NCBI GenBank assembly: GCA_016110215.1
Contig: JADWQD010000006.1
Span: 1,798,001-1,862,000, forward strand
Source of the DNA: Capronia americana
Taxonomy: Eukaryota > Ascomycota > Eurotiomycetes > Chaetothyriales > Herpotrichiellaceae
Reading direction: 5' to 3'
DNA: 64,000 nt
The notes beneath the pieces are model-generated. The model searched no databases, had not been told where the DNA came from, and saw only the letters and a program-made list of their open reading frames with translations. The translations under genes and the position numbers were made by a program. This document shows, piece after piece, positions 30,321 through 42,282 of this stretch; positions within the stretch are counted from its first letter, which is position 1; every line of letters starts with the position of its first letter.

Positions 30321-31692
30321 ATGTCTGGACCCAAGTCCTTCCCTACCATCAAGGTCGTCCGGACCTTCGTCATTGAAGGCGTGGGCTCCGGCGGTGACTA
30401 CCACAACGTCAAAGGCGGCCACTGGCTGATCGACAACAAGATCGCGACGCCCATGTCCAAATGGGAACAGTACCGGAGTTCCCGAACATCCTTCGGCATC
30501 AACGTCCTTGGGTCCTTCTGTGTCGAGATTGAGGCCACGGACGGTACGAAGGGCTTTGCGACGGGCTTTGGCGGACCTCCCGGCTGCTGGCTTGTACAGC
30601 AACACTTTGAGCGTTTCCTCCTCGGTCGAGACCCGCGAGACGTGAACGATATATATGAGCAGATGTATAAAGCCTCGATGTTCTATGGCAGAAAGGGCCT
30701 GCCGGTGGCAGTTATCTCAGTAATTGACCTTGCGTTATGGGATCTGCTGGGGAAGATCAGGAACGAGCCAGTCTACAAGATGATCGGGGGTGCGACCCGA
30801 GATAGATTGAATTTCTATTGCACAGGTCCGGAACCTGCCGCAGCACAAAAGATGGGCTTTATGGCGGGCAAGGTTCCTCTGCCCTACAGCGCCGACGAGC
30901 CCGACAGTCTTAAAAAGAATATTGCTTTCTTGAAGAAACACCGAGAAGACGTTGGTCCCGATTTTCCTTTGCGTGTCGATTGCTGGATGAGTTTGAATGT
31001 CCAATACACCATTGAACTTGTGGCCGAGGCAAAGAGGCAAGATATCAGGATAGACTGGTGGGAGGAAGTTCTGTCTCCGGATGACTTCGATGGTTTTCAA
31101 CTGTTGAAGAGGGCGCATCCAGACACCAAATTCACGACAGGGGTAAGGGACCACGTCCCAGCTGTCATGCACCGCGGATACTGACCTTGGCCAGGAACAC
31201 GAATACTCCCGTTACGGCTTCCGCAAGCTTCTTGAAGGCCGTAATGTCGACATTATTCAGCCAGACGTGATGTGGCTGGGCGGTCTAACCGAGCTCCTGA
31301 AGGTTGCTGCGATGGCGGCGGCGTACGACGTCCCCGTGGTACCGCACGCTTCTGGTCCTTATTCATACCACTTTGTCGTCAGTCAGCATAACTCTCCTTT
31401 CCAGGAGTATCTTGCCAACAGTCCAGACGGGAAGAGCGTGCTCCCCGTCTTCGGCGACTTGTTCCTCAACGAGCCGATCCCTGTGAACGGATACTTAGAT
31501 ATCAGCGTCTTGGATAAGCCCGGATTCGGCCTTGAACTGAACCCCAATGCACGATTGGTCGATGCCACGAACTTGCTAGGCATGAAGCCGCAGAAGTCCC
31601 TGACGGTGCCAGTGGAGAAAGAGCAGGCCAAGGCGAACGGGAATCACGCCAACGGAGATCATGCTCCTGTGGAAGTCAACGGTGTGGCCTAA
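30321..31692 (+). CDS. LRA3: L-rhamnonate dehydratase (enolase superfamily)
   Basis: Two exons, 30321-31142 and 31195-31692 (52-nt intron), 439 residues. Start at MSGPKSFPTIKVVR; the open frame upstream to 30057 is leader. Mandelate-racemase-type enolase: metal ligands Asp220 (LRVDCW), Glu248 or 249 (DWWEE) and Glu275 (TTGEHEYS, recreated exactly by splicing), and the catalytic-base His325 (VVPHASGPYS). HWLIDNKIATPMSKW and GGPPGCWLVQQHFERFL match the rhamnonate dehydratase subgroup as I know it. The enzyme dehydrates L-rhamnonate to 2-keto-3-deoxy-L-rhamnonate, the third step of the oxidative pathway begun by LRA1 and LRA2 in this window. The C-terminal 30 residues (Lys/Asn/Gly/His-rich) look like a dispensable tail. 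Likely induced with the pathway through the divergent promoter. Confidence 0.9.
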
Positions 31693-32245
31693 TGCCGTCG
31701 ACTGAGGCGAGGCTTTTGGGTGGCATTTGGGAGTGGTCAGTTGCAACGGCCATTCGGTGTCTGGCGAATCCGTAAGATAGCTGGTTGTACTTCCCAATAT
31801 AAGAGCGTACAATATGGAGCTCCCTCGAATCGCATCCCATGATTCTTCGCCCGTCCATGCTCCTTTTTCGCCTCACGCTGACCTTACCCAGCTAAGCAGG
31901 TGGTAAAGAGGGCGTCAGGCACTATGCATGACCCCACAAAAGCCTGTCTGACATCCCCCATCTGTACTGATTGCCTCCAACTCCACCAGATCAGGGTCTC
32001 CGGCAGTTGCGGGCCAATTCGTTCAATGTCTATAAGTGGTCGTACAACAATAGGGCACGCCTCAGACGGTCTTCCACGGCGTTTAGAACAACGCCTTGGT
32101 GGCTCTGCTTTTAAAAACCGGGGCATTTCATTGAACTCATCAACACAGTGCCCTTCCTGCTCGCCACCGTATTCTCCATCTTCATTGTGTATTCATAGTC
32201 GCTGGCGTACGGTAGACGTCGTACAAAGAAGGATTCCTATTTAGG
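31693..32245. other. intergenic, no supported gene
   Basis: 3' flank of LRA3 and promoter/leader of the flavin monooxygenase. Nothing distinctive seen. Confidence 0.5.
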
Positions 32246-34435
32246 ATGGCCGTCGATGTCGCCCCTTATGCTCCGCGAGGTATATTAGAGACTCTTCCCT
32301 GCGACCTGCCGCAATCGCACTTCGATGTCGATGCCGACTTCGAGAGCATCGCGGGTACCCTAATACAATCTCTGGGGAACATCGAAGCTTCGAATCTCTC
32401 GCCGGCATCGATATGGCGAGATGTCTTTGCGCTGACCGGCAGCATGCGGACATTTTACTCCCCTCAATCCATTGTCAAGGCATGGTCCGACACCTGCACG
32501 TCTCGACAGGCGGAAGATTTCGCTATTGTCAAGGGATCAGCTAAGCCGTTGCGTCTAGACAAGGACACTGGCTGGGTCAATGTATCGTTCAGCTTCCGCA
32601 ACCGAGGCACCCCAGCCGCGACGTGCAGGGGGTTTCTGTCCCTGGTTCTCGAAGACGACGGGCAATGGAGGATCTGGCTCATTCGGACGGCCCTCGAACA
32701 GTTGGAGGGATGCGAGGACGTCGACGTCCTGCAGCCCGTGCAGCGCGTGTTGAACGGCGTCAACGGTCATCACACCCCGACACAGACCAGCGGAGAGAAT
32801 GGAAATCACGCAATACCCAACGGAGCCAACCCAGCGATCAGCTCGCCCGCTCATTTCGACTGTGTGGTCGTGGGGGCCGGTCAAGCAGGTCTGGGGACAG
32901 CCGGCCGTCTTCAAGCGCTTGGTCTCTCCTACGTCGTTCTTGACAAGAACGCCCAGATCGGCGACAACTGGATGACGCGCTACGACTCGGCCAGACTGCA
33001 CACCGCGCGCGAATACAACCACTTGCCCTTTGATCGCACGTTCCCCTTGCCGTACCAGGAATTCCTCACCAAGTACGACCTGGCCAAGGGGTACAAGGAG
33101 TGGGTCGAGAAGTTCGGCATCGACCAGCACATCTGGTTCAGCACGGCGCTCGACTCGGGCTCGTGGGATGATCAGGCCCGCACCTGGACCCTCCACGTCA
33201 GCCGGGCGGATGGCTCAGCGAAGACCCTCACCACCGGCCACGTCGTGATGGCCACGGGCGGAGGCGGACAGATCCCCATCATGCCGCACTACCCTGGTCG
33301 TGAGGCTTTCCAGGGCACGGTTCTGCACTCGGCAGACTACAAGTCCGCGGAGCTGTGGCGCGGGAAGCCCGGCATCGTCATCGGCACGGCCAACACGGCG
33401 CACGACGTCGCGGAGGATATGGTCGAAGCGGCGCTCTCGCAGATCACCATGGTGCAACGGTCACGCACGTACGTGTTGCCGTGCGAATACTTCAAGGCCA
33501 TTTCCGACCGGTCGTACAATGCAGAGGTCCCGACCGTCGACGCCGACCGGGAGGGCTACACGATGCCATACGCGGTCACGCGGCTGTTGAGCCACAAGGC
33601 ATTGCACGCCGCGGCGGCCAAGGAGCCGGAGCGCTTCGACGCGCTCGAGAAGGTCGGCTTCCGGGTGGAAAGGTACGGGGACATCATGTGGCATATCTGT
33701 GAGAAATTGGGAGGTAAAGGACCCCGTGGGCACGGCCATGGCGGACGGCCACTCGTTCAGACGGGACAGAAAGCTGACCACCTCGATGCAGGACACTACA
33801 TGGACGTGGGATGCTCCGACTTGATCGCCAAGGGGAAGGTATGTGTGTGTGTGTGTGTGTTTGTGTTGATGTGCTTCGGCGGTTCATCGCGCTGCGGTTC
33901 ATCCTTTTCAGCCTCATACCTCGTCCACGTACCGATATAGGTTACATACCTACGTGGCCGTCCTGTCTTCGCTACTCTTCGATTGACTGGCCGTTTTATT
34001 GACCCCTGCTCTCCCATCTAGATCAAAATGAAATCCGACGCCCTTCCGACGCACTATACACCCACAGGCCTGGCATTCAGCGACGGCACCGAGATCCCCG
34101 CCTCGGTCATTATCTTCAGCACCGGGTTCGTGGGCAATATGCGGACGGACGTGGCGCGGATCTTTGGCAAGGAAGTGGCGTCCAAGGCAGACGACTTCTG
34201 GGGTCTAGACAGCGAGGGCGAGCTCAAGGGCGTGTTCAAGAAGAACAGGCATCCCGGCCTGTGGTACACGGGCGGCACGATCGGACACGCGCGGTATTTC
34301 TCGAGGTTCGTGGCGTTGCAGATCAAAGCGGACAACATGGGCACGCCCCTGCCGGTGTATGATGGGGAGAGGAGACAGGAGACGCTGGATGTGCGAGTCG
34401 TTTCGGACCGGGGGCTGTTGCAGAACGGACATTGA
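32246..34435 (+). CDS. FAD-dependent monooxygenase (YUCCA/FMO-like) with N-terminal NTF2-like region
   Basis: Three exons: 32246-33713, 33792-33838, 34022-34435; 642 residues. Residues about 45-160 resemble an NTF2/SnoaL-like fold. The flavin monooxygenase part starts near 205: FAD motif VVGAGQAGLGTAGRL, FMO-type signature FQGTVLHSADY, NADPH motif VIGTANTAHDVAEDM, then YGDIMWHICEKLGG joined by splicing to HYMDVGCSDLIAKGK and IKMKSDALP. The end has FSTGFVGN (family motif usually ATGF) and PGLWYTGGTIGHARYFSRF. Enzymes of this type oxidise small nucleophilic or carbonyl compounds with NADPH and oxygen; the substrate is not predictable. Intron 2 begins with a GT dinucleotide repeat (33839-33860). 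The 3' end faces the next flavoprotein gene, 134 bp away. Its closeness to LRA3 does not show a role in rhamnose use. Confidence 0.85.
33839..33860 (+). repeat. (GT)n microsatellite forming the 5' end of FMO intron 2
   Basis: GTATGTGTGTGT... begins exactly at the donor site after GGGAAG. It offers several competing GT dinucleotides in a row. Confidence 0.8.
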
Positions 34436-34569
34436 GGGGCCAGAGTAGCTTATAGAGGAGAAGATGTATCCTATACATCTAAAGGTGTATTCGTGGCACC
34501 GATTAAGAGTCTCTCACTTACTCTTCACTTACTCTTCGGTCTTTGCTTACTCACTCACTCACTCCCTCT

Positions 34570-36212
34570 TCACTCGAGGAACCCCCACAGGTTATTCAGA
34601 CTCTCGCTCAACAACGGATGCGCAAAAATGGCGTTCTCCAGCTCGTCGTACGTCAGACCTCCCATCTGCGAGAACCGTCACAGTTAGCAAAGTACCTACG
34701 TGGGATTGCCGGCCTGTAATAGAGTCGCAAGCGAGGGTGGTGGGCGGTGTCACTCACCATGGCCATCTGCACAACAGTCATGATCTCGCCGCCCTCGACG
34801 CCCAGGCAGGCAAAGCCCAAGATCTCCTTGGTGTCGGCGTCGACCACGCCCTTCATGAAGCCCTTGGTCTCGTCCATCTCCAGCGCGCGCGCCACGTACG
34901 CCATGGGCATCTTCGCGACCTTGACGTTCCGGGGCGGGTGCAGGGCGCGGGCCTCCTTCTCCGTCATCCCGACGCGCCCGAGCTGCGGGTCGATGAAGGT
35001 CGTGTACGGGATCAGGCGGCCCTGGATCGACGCCCGCTCGCCGCTCGTGGCGTGCGTGATCAGATTGTGCCGCAGGATGCGCATGTCGTCGTAGCTGACG
35101 TGCGTCTGCTGCATGCCGCCCTTGATGTCGCCCAGGGCGTAGACCCCCGGCGCCGACGTGGCAAGGTGCTCGTCCACCTTGATGAAGCCGTGGCTGTCGA
35201 GCTCGACGCCCGCGCTGGCGAGGCCCAAGTCGGCCGTGTTGGGCGTGCGCCCCGCCGCGGCGAGCACGTGGCTGCAGAGCAGGGACTTTTGCGTACCGTC
35301 GGCCTGCTTCACGGCCACGACGATCTGGCCTAGCGTGACGTTGGAGACCTCGGTCGTCGTCGCGCCCAGGTACACGTCGATGCCGGCGTCGACGAAGATG
35401 CGGCGCACCTCGTCCGCGACGTCGGCGTCCTCGCGCGGCAGCAGCTGTGCGGCGCGCTGCACCAGGCTGACCTTGGCGCCGAACCGTCTCCACAGCTGCG
35501 CGAACTCGCACCCGATGACCCCGCCGCCGACGATGACGATGTGGCGGGGCACGTCGCCGAGTTCCATGACCGAGGTCGAGTCGAGCAAGCCCTGCGTGCG
35601 GCATGCGTTCTTGACGTCGAGCTTCGACGGGGAACACCCGGCGTTCACGAAGATCATGTCCCCTGTGACGGTGAGGGTCGTGTCCATCCCACTGCCACTG
35701 CCACCGCTCCGCGGCTGAGGTTCGTTCAACAGCACCTCGACCGTCTTGGGGCCCTGGAAAGTCGCCTTGCCCATGATCAGATCGAGGTTCTCCGTGCCTT
35801 TGAGCCGGTTTTCGCTCCCCGTGCGGAAACTGTCCACGATGTCGCGCTTCCGCTTCCTCACCGTCTCCATGTTCACCGTCAGGCTGGAGCGCTTGAACTG
35901 CACGCCGTACCCCTGCGCGCGGCACGCCAGGTGCGCGATCCGCGCGCTCGCCACCATGGTCTTGGTCGGGGTGCAGCCCTCGTTGATGCATGTGCCGCCC
36001 ACGTGCTTGGCCTCGATGAGGGCGGTGCGCCGGCCGGAGTTGGCGAACGCCTGGGCGAGCGGCCCGCCACCCTGACCGGACCCGATGACGACGGCTTCGT
36101 AGTGTCGTGTCGTGGACATGGCGCGCGAGATGGTGTGGCGTAATGAGCAGCGTTGGGGTCGAGGGATTAGAAGTCGAGAGGTGAAGAGACGATAGAGCAT
36201 GGGAGACGCCAA
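34570..36212 (-). CDS. class I pyridine nucleotide-disulfide oxidoreductase (mercuric reductase / dihydrolipoamide dehydrogenase-like)
   Basis: Two exons, 34758-36212 and 34570-34665 (92-nt intron), 516 residues. Without splicing the frame would end in a tail unlike the family; splicing gives the expected MGGLTYDELENAIFAHPLLSESLNNLW, with the interface His-Pro. FAD motif VIGSGQGGGPLAQAFA (near 42-57), redox-active disulfide GGTCINEGCTPTK, NAD(P) motif IVIVGGGVIGCEFAQ and second FAD motif VYALGDIKGG are all present. The first 31 residues are basic and could target mitochondria; a second Met (MSTTRHYEAVV) would give a cytosolic form. No N-terminal metal-binding HMA domain and no C-terminal Cys pair are seen, so true mercury reduction is doubtful and a general flavin disulfide reductase is safer. 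Coding sequence is very GC-rich, which creates long spurious open frames on the opposite strand. Confidence 0.85.
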
Positions 36213-36846
36213 GGTGGGGGTTGAGATACGTATATAGATGTTCGTTCTTCCTGGCGCCGCTCGCTGGGACGAGTGCTTTTACCTCGTCCTATGTCCGGCA
36301 CAGTGTATCTAAGTCTATATCCTCATTCCTCTGCAGGAGATGGTCAGTTCTTGGATCGTTTCCGGTCTGCAATGATAGCTGCCTACACAGCTCCCGACCG
36401 CTGGTCTCGATTCTGGAAGCAACACAATGCGCAGAGCAGAATAGAATCCCATGCAGTGTGCTTAGTCACCGGCGCGGATGTGTCATCTGTCGCCCACTCA
36501 CACCCACCGCGCCCCCTACAGAACGTGTGTATCGGCTCCTGCATCTGGAAGAGTGGATGGATAGGAACTAAGCAGGCAAGTGCTGGCGCGTCATCCACAT
36601 TGTACGGGGTACGACGATCTCCAAGGTGACGGCATCAAACAATCATGGTGTTGCTTTTGTGAGTTTAGCGACTCCTAGCCATCCTTCTCTTGTACAAAAT
36701 TGCTCCGTCAACCTGTCAATTTGCCCGTTACATACTTGTTTGGTACACTCCCTTCAGTCCGAATGCCAATGCTACTATGGATGCTAATACAGACTGTTGA
36801 CAGCGATCACGTCTCGAATCCTACGCCCGACATCGCTTCGATCCCT
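36213..36846. other. intergenic, no supported gene
   Basis: Promoter of the disulfide oxidoreductase and 3' flank of the Ppo gene. Nothing else seen. Confidence 0.5.
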
Positions 36847-39800
36847 TCAGGCCGTATCTGCCTCGACATTGTGTCCGTTTAGTCCGTTCGTCTCAGCCAT
36901 GTCGCTGTCGAGGATGTCCTCTTGGATGCCAGGAACACCGGTCTGCCCGGCTAGCTGGTCGGGCTGTTCTTGCAAAAGGCCATCGTGGTGAACTTTCAAC
37001 GCTAGTCTTTGTCAGTAATGGTGCCTAGACAGCGGAGGATAAGCTTACCGGTCGGGAAGGGATACCACGAACTCCAGTCCTCCAACATGAAAACCTCAAC
37101 GCTACCCGGGTTGGCCTTTGGATCGCTGCTGGTGGGGTTAGGAGCTGGGATGGTCTTCTTGAGCTGACCCTGCGGTCCTGGCGCTCGTCGGAGGTTCTTG
37201 AGTTTAGCAAAGACTTTCAGCTGAGCCGCCATGGCCACTTCTACCATTGGTCGACCGAGACATGAGTGAGGACCGTAACCGTGGTGGACGTAGAGGGACC
37301 GGTCTCGGGTCGGATCGATTGTGCCAGCGTTGGGGAAGACGGTCTCGTCCAGGCCGGCTGTGACGAAGTCGACGTAGATCTGGTCGCCCGATTTGACCTT
37401 TACCTTCTGCCCATTGTCGACAATAATGGTATCGATATTTGCTTTGCGGAGGAGTCCAAATGCTGCCGGGGCCAGCCGGTTGGCTTCAAGGGCATAGCCC
37501 TTCAGCTTTTCAAAATCAGCTGGGTCGTTGGACCAGGCACACCTTTGAATCTCCGGCCAATGCTCGCTGTGTTCAGGGGACAGGTAGATGTCCAGCATCT
37601 GAGCGAAGTGTTGCGCTTGAGTAGCGACAGCCGCCGCTGCGGTAGGAATAATCGCCGACACCACTACGTCGACCGACTTGCCACCCTGGAACAGGCGCTT
37701 CAAGAAGTGAACGCCATAATCCTCCAGAAGCTCCCCAGCAGTGCCAGTCGAGAAGAAGTCGCCGAGACGAAGCATCCCGCCGACTTTGACGGCTTCGCAC
37801 ACAATCTTGACCAGTTTTGAAAGCTGCTCGTTGGCAGTCTTCGCACCAGCACGTAACTTGAACGAGCTGGCCGTGTCGAGATCCAAGAAGACATAGGCAA
37901 ACATAATGGACAAGGCGAGGTACAGCTGATCAACCTCGACTGCGATGGGGTTAAGATCTCCACGCTTCTTAAGCGGGAGATGGAACATGCGAGCAACGAA
38001 TATGGCGTGCGAAGGATTGCCCACATCCCGGCAAGCATCGAGTTGGTACCATTCCCCTCTGAGTCGCTCCGAGCGTGCCACGACGAGCTGTGTAGTAAGG
38101 TCTTCATAGAACTTCTGAACCTGTGCAAGACCGTTGACAGGACAGTACATGGCGTTCTGGACTTCGTTGCGTTGCGCCGCGTTGGCCGCGCTGTCACCAC
38201 TGAGCATGTAGTCATGATGGGTGAGGTAGTATGTGTGAGGTCCCCAGGGAACAGAGAAGCCACCCTGGTCTGCGAGGATGCCCGTGACAGCCTTCCAGGA
38301 ACGAATCGATGTAGGCACTCCGACGTACGATGGCGGGTCGAAGTTGTAATCCTGGTCCACGCCCAGCTTGGTCAGGATCTTGCGGTTCTCTTCGGGCACT
38401 GTCAGGGGGAACATGGCGTAGACCGAATTCCCGCGGTAGTAGAATGGCAAGGCTCGCATGAGCAAGGTGTAGAAGCATCCTCCCTGGGCCACGGCAGGGT
38501 CAGACTTGACCTGGGACCAGCCCCAATTGGTCAAGTTGGCAGGGGTGTAGTCAACCGTGTAGAACCGATCGCCCCTGGTCAGGGCGACGGCATCAGCTAG
38601 AATGGTCCTCGAGATGGTGTAGCCGGGGCAGAGACCAGAGCCAGGCTCCAGGGGGTCCTTTGCATCTTCGGCAACAATCCCAGGGTACAGTTCAACGTAG
38701 TCGGGGTGCTGATAGAGAGCCTTCAGCGAACGAGCCACATCCTCGTCTCTGGTTATGTCTGAGAAACTCTTGTGAGGCTCGAGCTTGAAAAACTTCCGGA
38801 ACTCGTTGAGCGTTGCCACATTCCAGGCTCGTGCTTGCTGGATGCCCAGGACATCGATCAGCTTCATCACTAGGGGAACATTCCTCGGTCCGAACGCGCA
38901 GGCGACATCTTCGGTCGACTGGGTCAGGATTTCGACGAGATCTTCGTCGCGGAAGGCACCGTTCGCACTTCTCTTGTACTTTCCTGAGTCCAGTTGCCAC
39001 TTGGAAGGGTCTGGTCCACGCTCGTCAAGCCACTTCTTCAGCCGTGCCAACAACTCCCACTGAGTCACAGACGCAACATCTCGGCCGGGGAACAGCGATT
39101 GGTAGAGCTCGTTGGTCCACTTCTCGTCCTTGATACTGATCGCAGAGTGCCAGCGGTATACCAAGTTAAACTCGACACTGACTTGGTTGCCGACGCCGGA
39201 GGGGACGCCGGCGCTGTCGAACACGTCGGAGAAGTTCTTGCGGGGATCAAGTGTCCAGGTCGAATTGGAACGGTTCAGGTTGAGGATGGTTCTCACATAG
39301 TCGTTGAGGATAATGTTGACATACAGCCCGCATGTGACGAGTCGGGCCGTCTGGAAGAGGTCATTGTCTAGCTTTGCGAGGCCAGCGGTGTCCTGATCGC
39401 CCTTCGGGGCGCGGAACCGGCCACCTTCATTGATTTCCTTGAGCTGCATTGCGACATAATTGTGGAACCGATTGAAGCAGATTACAATGGCGGAAACGCC
39501 GGGAGGGAAGCCGAGAATTCGCTTCTCCGAGAAGGTGTCCGGCTTCAGCAGCCCGTCCTTGAACGTCCTGATCTGATTCTGCTCTTCTTGGCTACTGCCG
39601 TACAGTGGAGCCAAGTCGAGATAAGACGACGTCTTGACCTTTCCATAGTCGGCATCATCCGTGTGGAAGCAGTCGTGGATGATTATGGTGGCAAGGTAGA
39701 AAAGCATGCTAGAAATTTTATTCGGGTGTTCTCTGGGCTCCTCACCACGTGCGAAGATTGTGTCGAAGATCACACCAGGATCCGGGAGGACGCCCGGTTT

Positions 39801-40418
39801 CAGTGTCTGCGGAGTGACGGTCCTGGCATAATATGAGCCGGCTTTACCAAGATGGGGGTACATGATATTGTTGTTGGAGCCGTCTGCTGTCCGATACTTG
39901 TACTCGTCTCCTTGGTACGAGAGTGGAGGATGCTCCAAGTTCTCCCACAGCAACTTGATGAACTGGTCAGTCAGGTCGTCAAGAGACTTTGACCCGGGAG
40001 GCAACGAGGCCGCCAACTGCAGGATCTTTTCCATCTGTGTTCAAGCAGAGTCAGATGACATCGCACAACCTTCACGTGCTGGGTTGAGTACCTGATATTG
40101 CCGGTCGTCCACAAGGCCGCCATCAAAGAGCGTGGTGTCGACCAGAGAGTGGATCAGTCCGAGATTCTCTCCTATGCGAGGCGCTTGAGACGCGATATCG
40201 GCAAGCACTCGTGCCAGAAATGGCTTCGACTGTACCGTCGTTCCATTGATGACCGTGTTAGTCGGATCCGGGCCTGAGCCGGCAATGCTTTCGAAGAAGC
40301 CTTTGATGGTGCTGGTGACCTTGGACTCTATATGAACAGCGTCCAAGTTGAACGGATGATCGCGCGAGCCGTCCATGGCGCTGACAGAGGTCGATGAGAG
40401 CTTCCTTTTCCGCGCCAT
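36847..40418 (-). CDS. Ppo-type fatty-acid dioxygenase-cytochrome P450 fusion (linoleate diol synthase family)
   Basis: Three exons: 40092-40418, 37049-40034, 36847-37001; 1155 residues, normal for the family. The N-terminal half is an animal-heme-peroxidase (cyclooxygenase-like) domain with distal His in IIIHDCFHTD (about 229-233) and the YRWH motif at 402-405 carrying the catalytic Tyr and proximal heme His. The C-terminal half is a P450 with HHGYGPHSCLGRP (Cys1034). The dioxygenase makes 8R- or 10R-hydroperoxides of linoleate/oleate, and the P450 half may isomerise them to diols. Products act as psi-factor oxylipins controlling sporulation and host or microbe signalling in Aspergillus. Which product is made here cannot be read. 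The last intron (47 nt) replaces an early stop with WYPFPTALKVHHDG and a 45-residue acidic tail. Confidence 0.9.
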
Positions 40419-42282
40419 TGTTTTGCAGCAGCGTCCAGACCAGGCTATATAAGGAGCTCCGGGTCAGGCGTCGAAGGAATGGCAGCCTGCGAACAGTTAC
40501 AGTACGACAGAACGAGGTAAGCGAATGATGACTCGCAGAGAGAAGAAAGGCAGCGAGCAGTGGAAAGGAGCTTTCACAAAGGCCTCCTGATGAATACGAC
40601 TAGGGCTGAGCGCCGCAGCTGAGGCTCCCAAGCCATGATGAATGGGAGGGATGCTTGGGGGGGCCGAGACCGCATGGTTCGCAATGATGGCGATCTGATT
40701 GGCGACGTGGACGATCGAGCGTTAGCCGTCACATTCAGCCCGCCTCCCCCCTGCGCGCCCTGGCTCTTGGACTAACCTCGGCGCCGCACGCACGGTGTTA
40801 CATACTGGGTATGGTCAGAGACATCGGGTGGAGATTGGTCAGAAAGGCCCATGTGTAGGTGGACGGATGCTGGAGCAGTAAGCAAGGAATAAGCCGGAAG
40901 GAGTGGTACAAGCCCTCAGGGGGGAGCCCCATCATGTCTAAGTGTGTCGGTGACGATGAGGATGAGATAGAGTGCGGCGAAAGGCAGAAGGCAGAAAGAG
41001 AAGAGTGTGAGTTCTGTGTCCTGCGCACGAGGAATGATGACGAATGCAGGCACCACGCGCAGGTGGCTCGGTGGGTGGCATCTTCACGCCTAAGGGCTGG
41101 ATGGGGGCCCTTACTGTAACTAGGCTCGGGGGGCTCGGGGCTTGTCCAAGTACCGGCGCCTAGCAAAGTCTAAGCACACGCACATGGACTTTGTGCACTC
41201 CCGACCAACACAATGCGCTTCCACATTCCCTGCGTTGACTGCCTTGCCTGCCTTGCCCTTCACCTGGCACGTGTCGAACGGAGAGCCTTCCCTGCCATCT
41301 CTGCCGTCCGTGTGTAACCGACGACTCCCCCGCCTGCTGCATCACGAAGCAGTTACCGAATGTGGTTCCCGGCTCAGCCATCGCATGCCCTGGGAGAATG
41401 GATCTGTCACACCACACCTCCACGTAAAGAAGCACAATCTCAGCCAGCCTCATCCCTCGTGTGGCATCAAGCTGAGACATTCTCAAGGCCACTGTCACAT
41501 CTTCCTCGGCGATGAAGAGTTGGACCGTGATATCGACATGCGAAGTGGAGAAGACGCACCACGGAATCTTCTACGAGATATCGCGAGCAGCCTTGCGGAG
41601 GAAAGTTTGTGACACATGTGGATTCTGTCGGTGTAGGATGCCGTGGCTGTGGAAGCCGCAGGCTGTGAAGCGGCCTAAAGGGCAACCGGTCGACTTGCAG
41701 AACGACGCATATGCACTGAGCTTGATATAGGGATTGATCTCTTTCGTCCGTATCGTGTGACGCGTAAAGCCGCAACAGCTCTGCCTCAGCAGTCTTGGGC
41801 GCCTGCAAGATGGAACACAGTGCGGCAGACGGACCCTCCGCTTGAGTTATGGCAGACATGGCGCAGCATGGTCAAACCAGGCAATTACACGCAGGGCAAT
41901 TTCAGCTACACCACACACGGCCGTAGGCATTAGTGTCAGGTTACGAACGTCGTGAAGGCAAAGACATTGGAGCGGCCACCTCAAGTGCTCGAAGTAAATG
42001 ACCGGACAAAACTCTAGGGGCGGGCAGCACAGCATACATCACAAACACTGCTCGAACAATCCCGGTCTCGTGCCTCTTTCTGGTGTTGGATCTGGATATT
42101 CTGCTGTGTCAAAGCAGTAGAGCACCGACGCTCGAACAGGGACTCCGGCAATCCCCCACCAGCTTGAAGCCACCTAGAGCCGTGCTCGGTCAGGTATTTG
42201 CTTGCGTGTATCAGGTCGCCTCTGGACTCGTGTTAAATCAACCAGGCCGAAATCCGGCTAAGGGTAGCGATCATGTCTTCAC
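40419..42282. other. 1.9-kb stretch without a supported gene
   Basis: Promoter side of the Ppo gene and the region 3' of the broken transcription-factor-like gene. Short frames only. The 3' part may hold unrecognised remains of that gene. Confidence 0.45.

Noticed and set aside
34750..35991. 413-residue open frame on the minus strand inside the disulfide oxidoreductase gene
   Set aside because: It is Arg/Gly/His-rich low complexity in a shifted frame of the same GC-rich strand, while the true frame has all flavoenzyme motifs.
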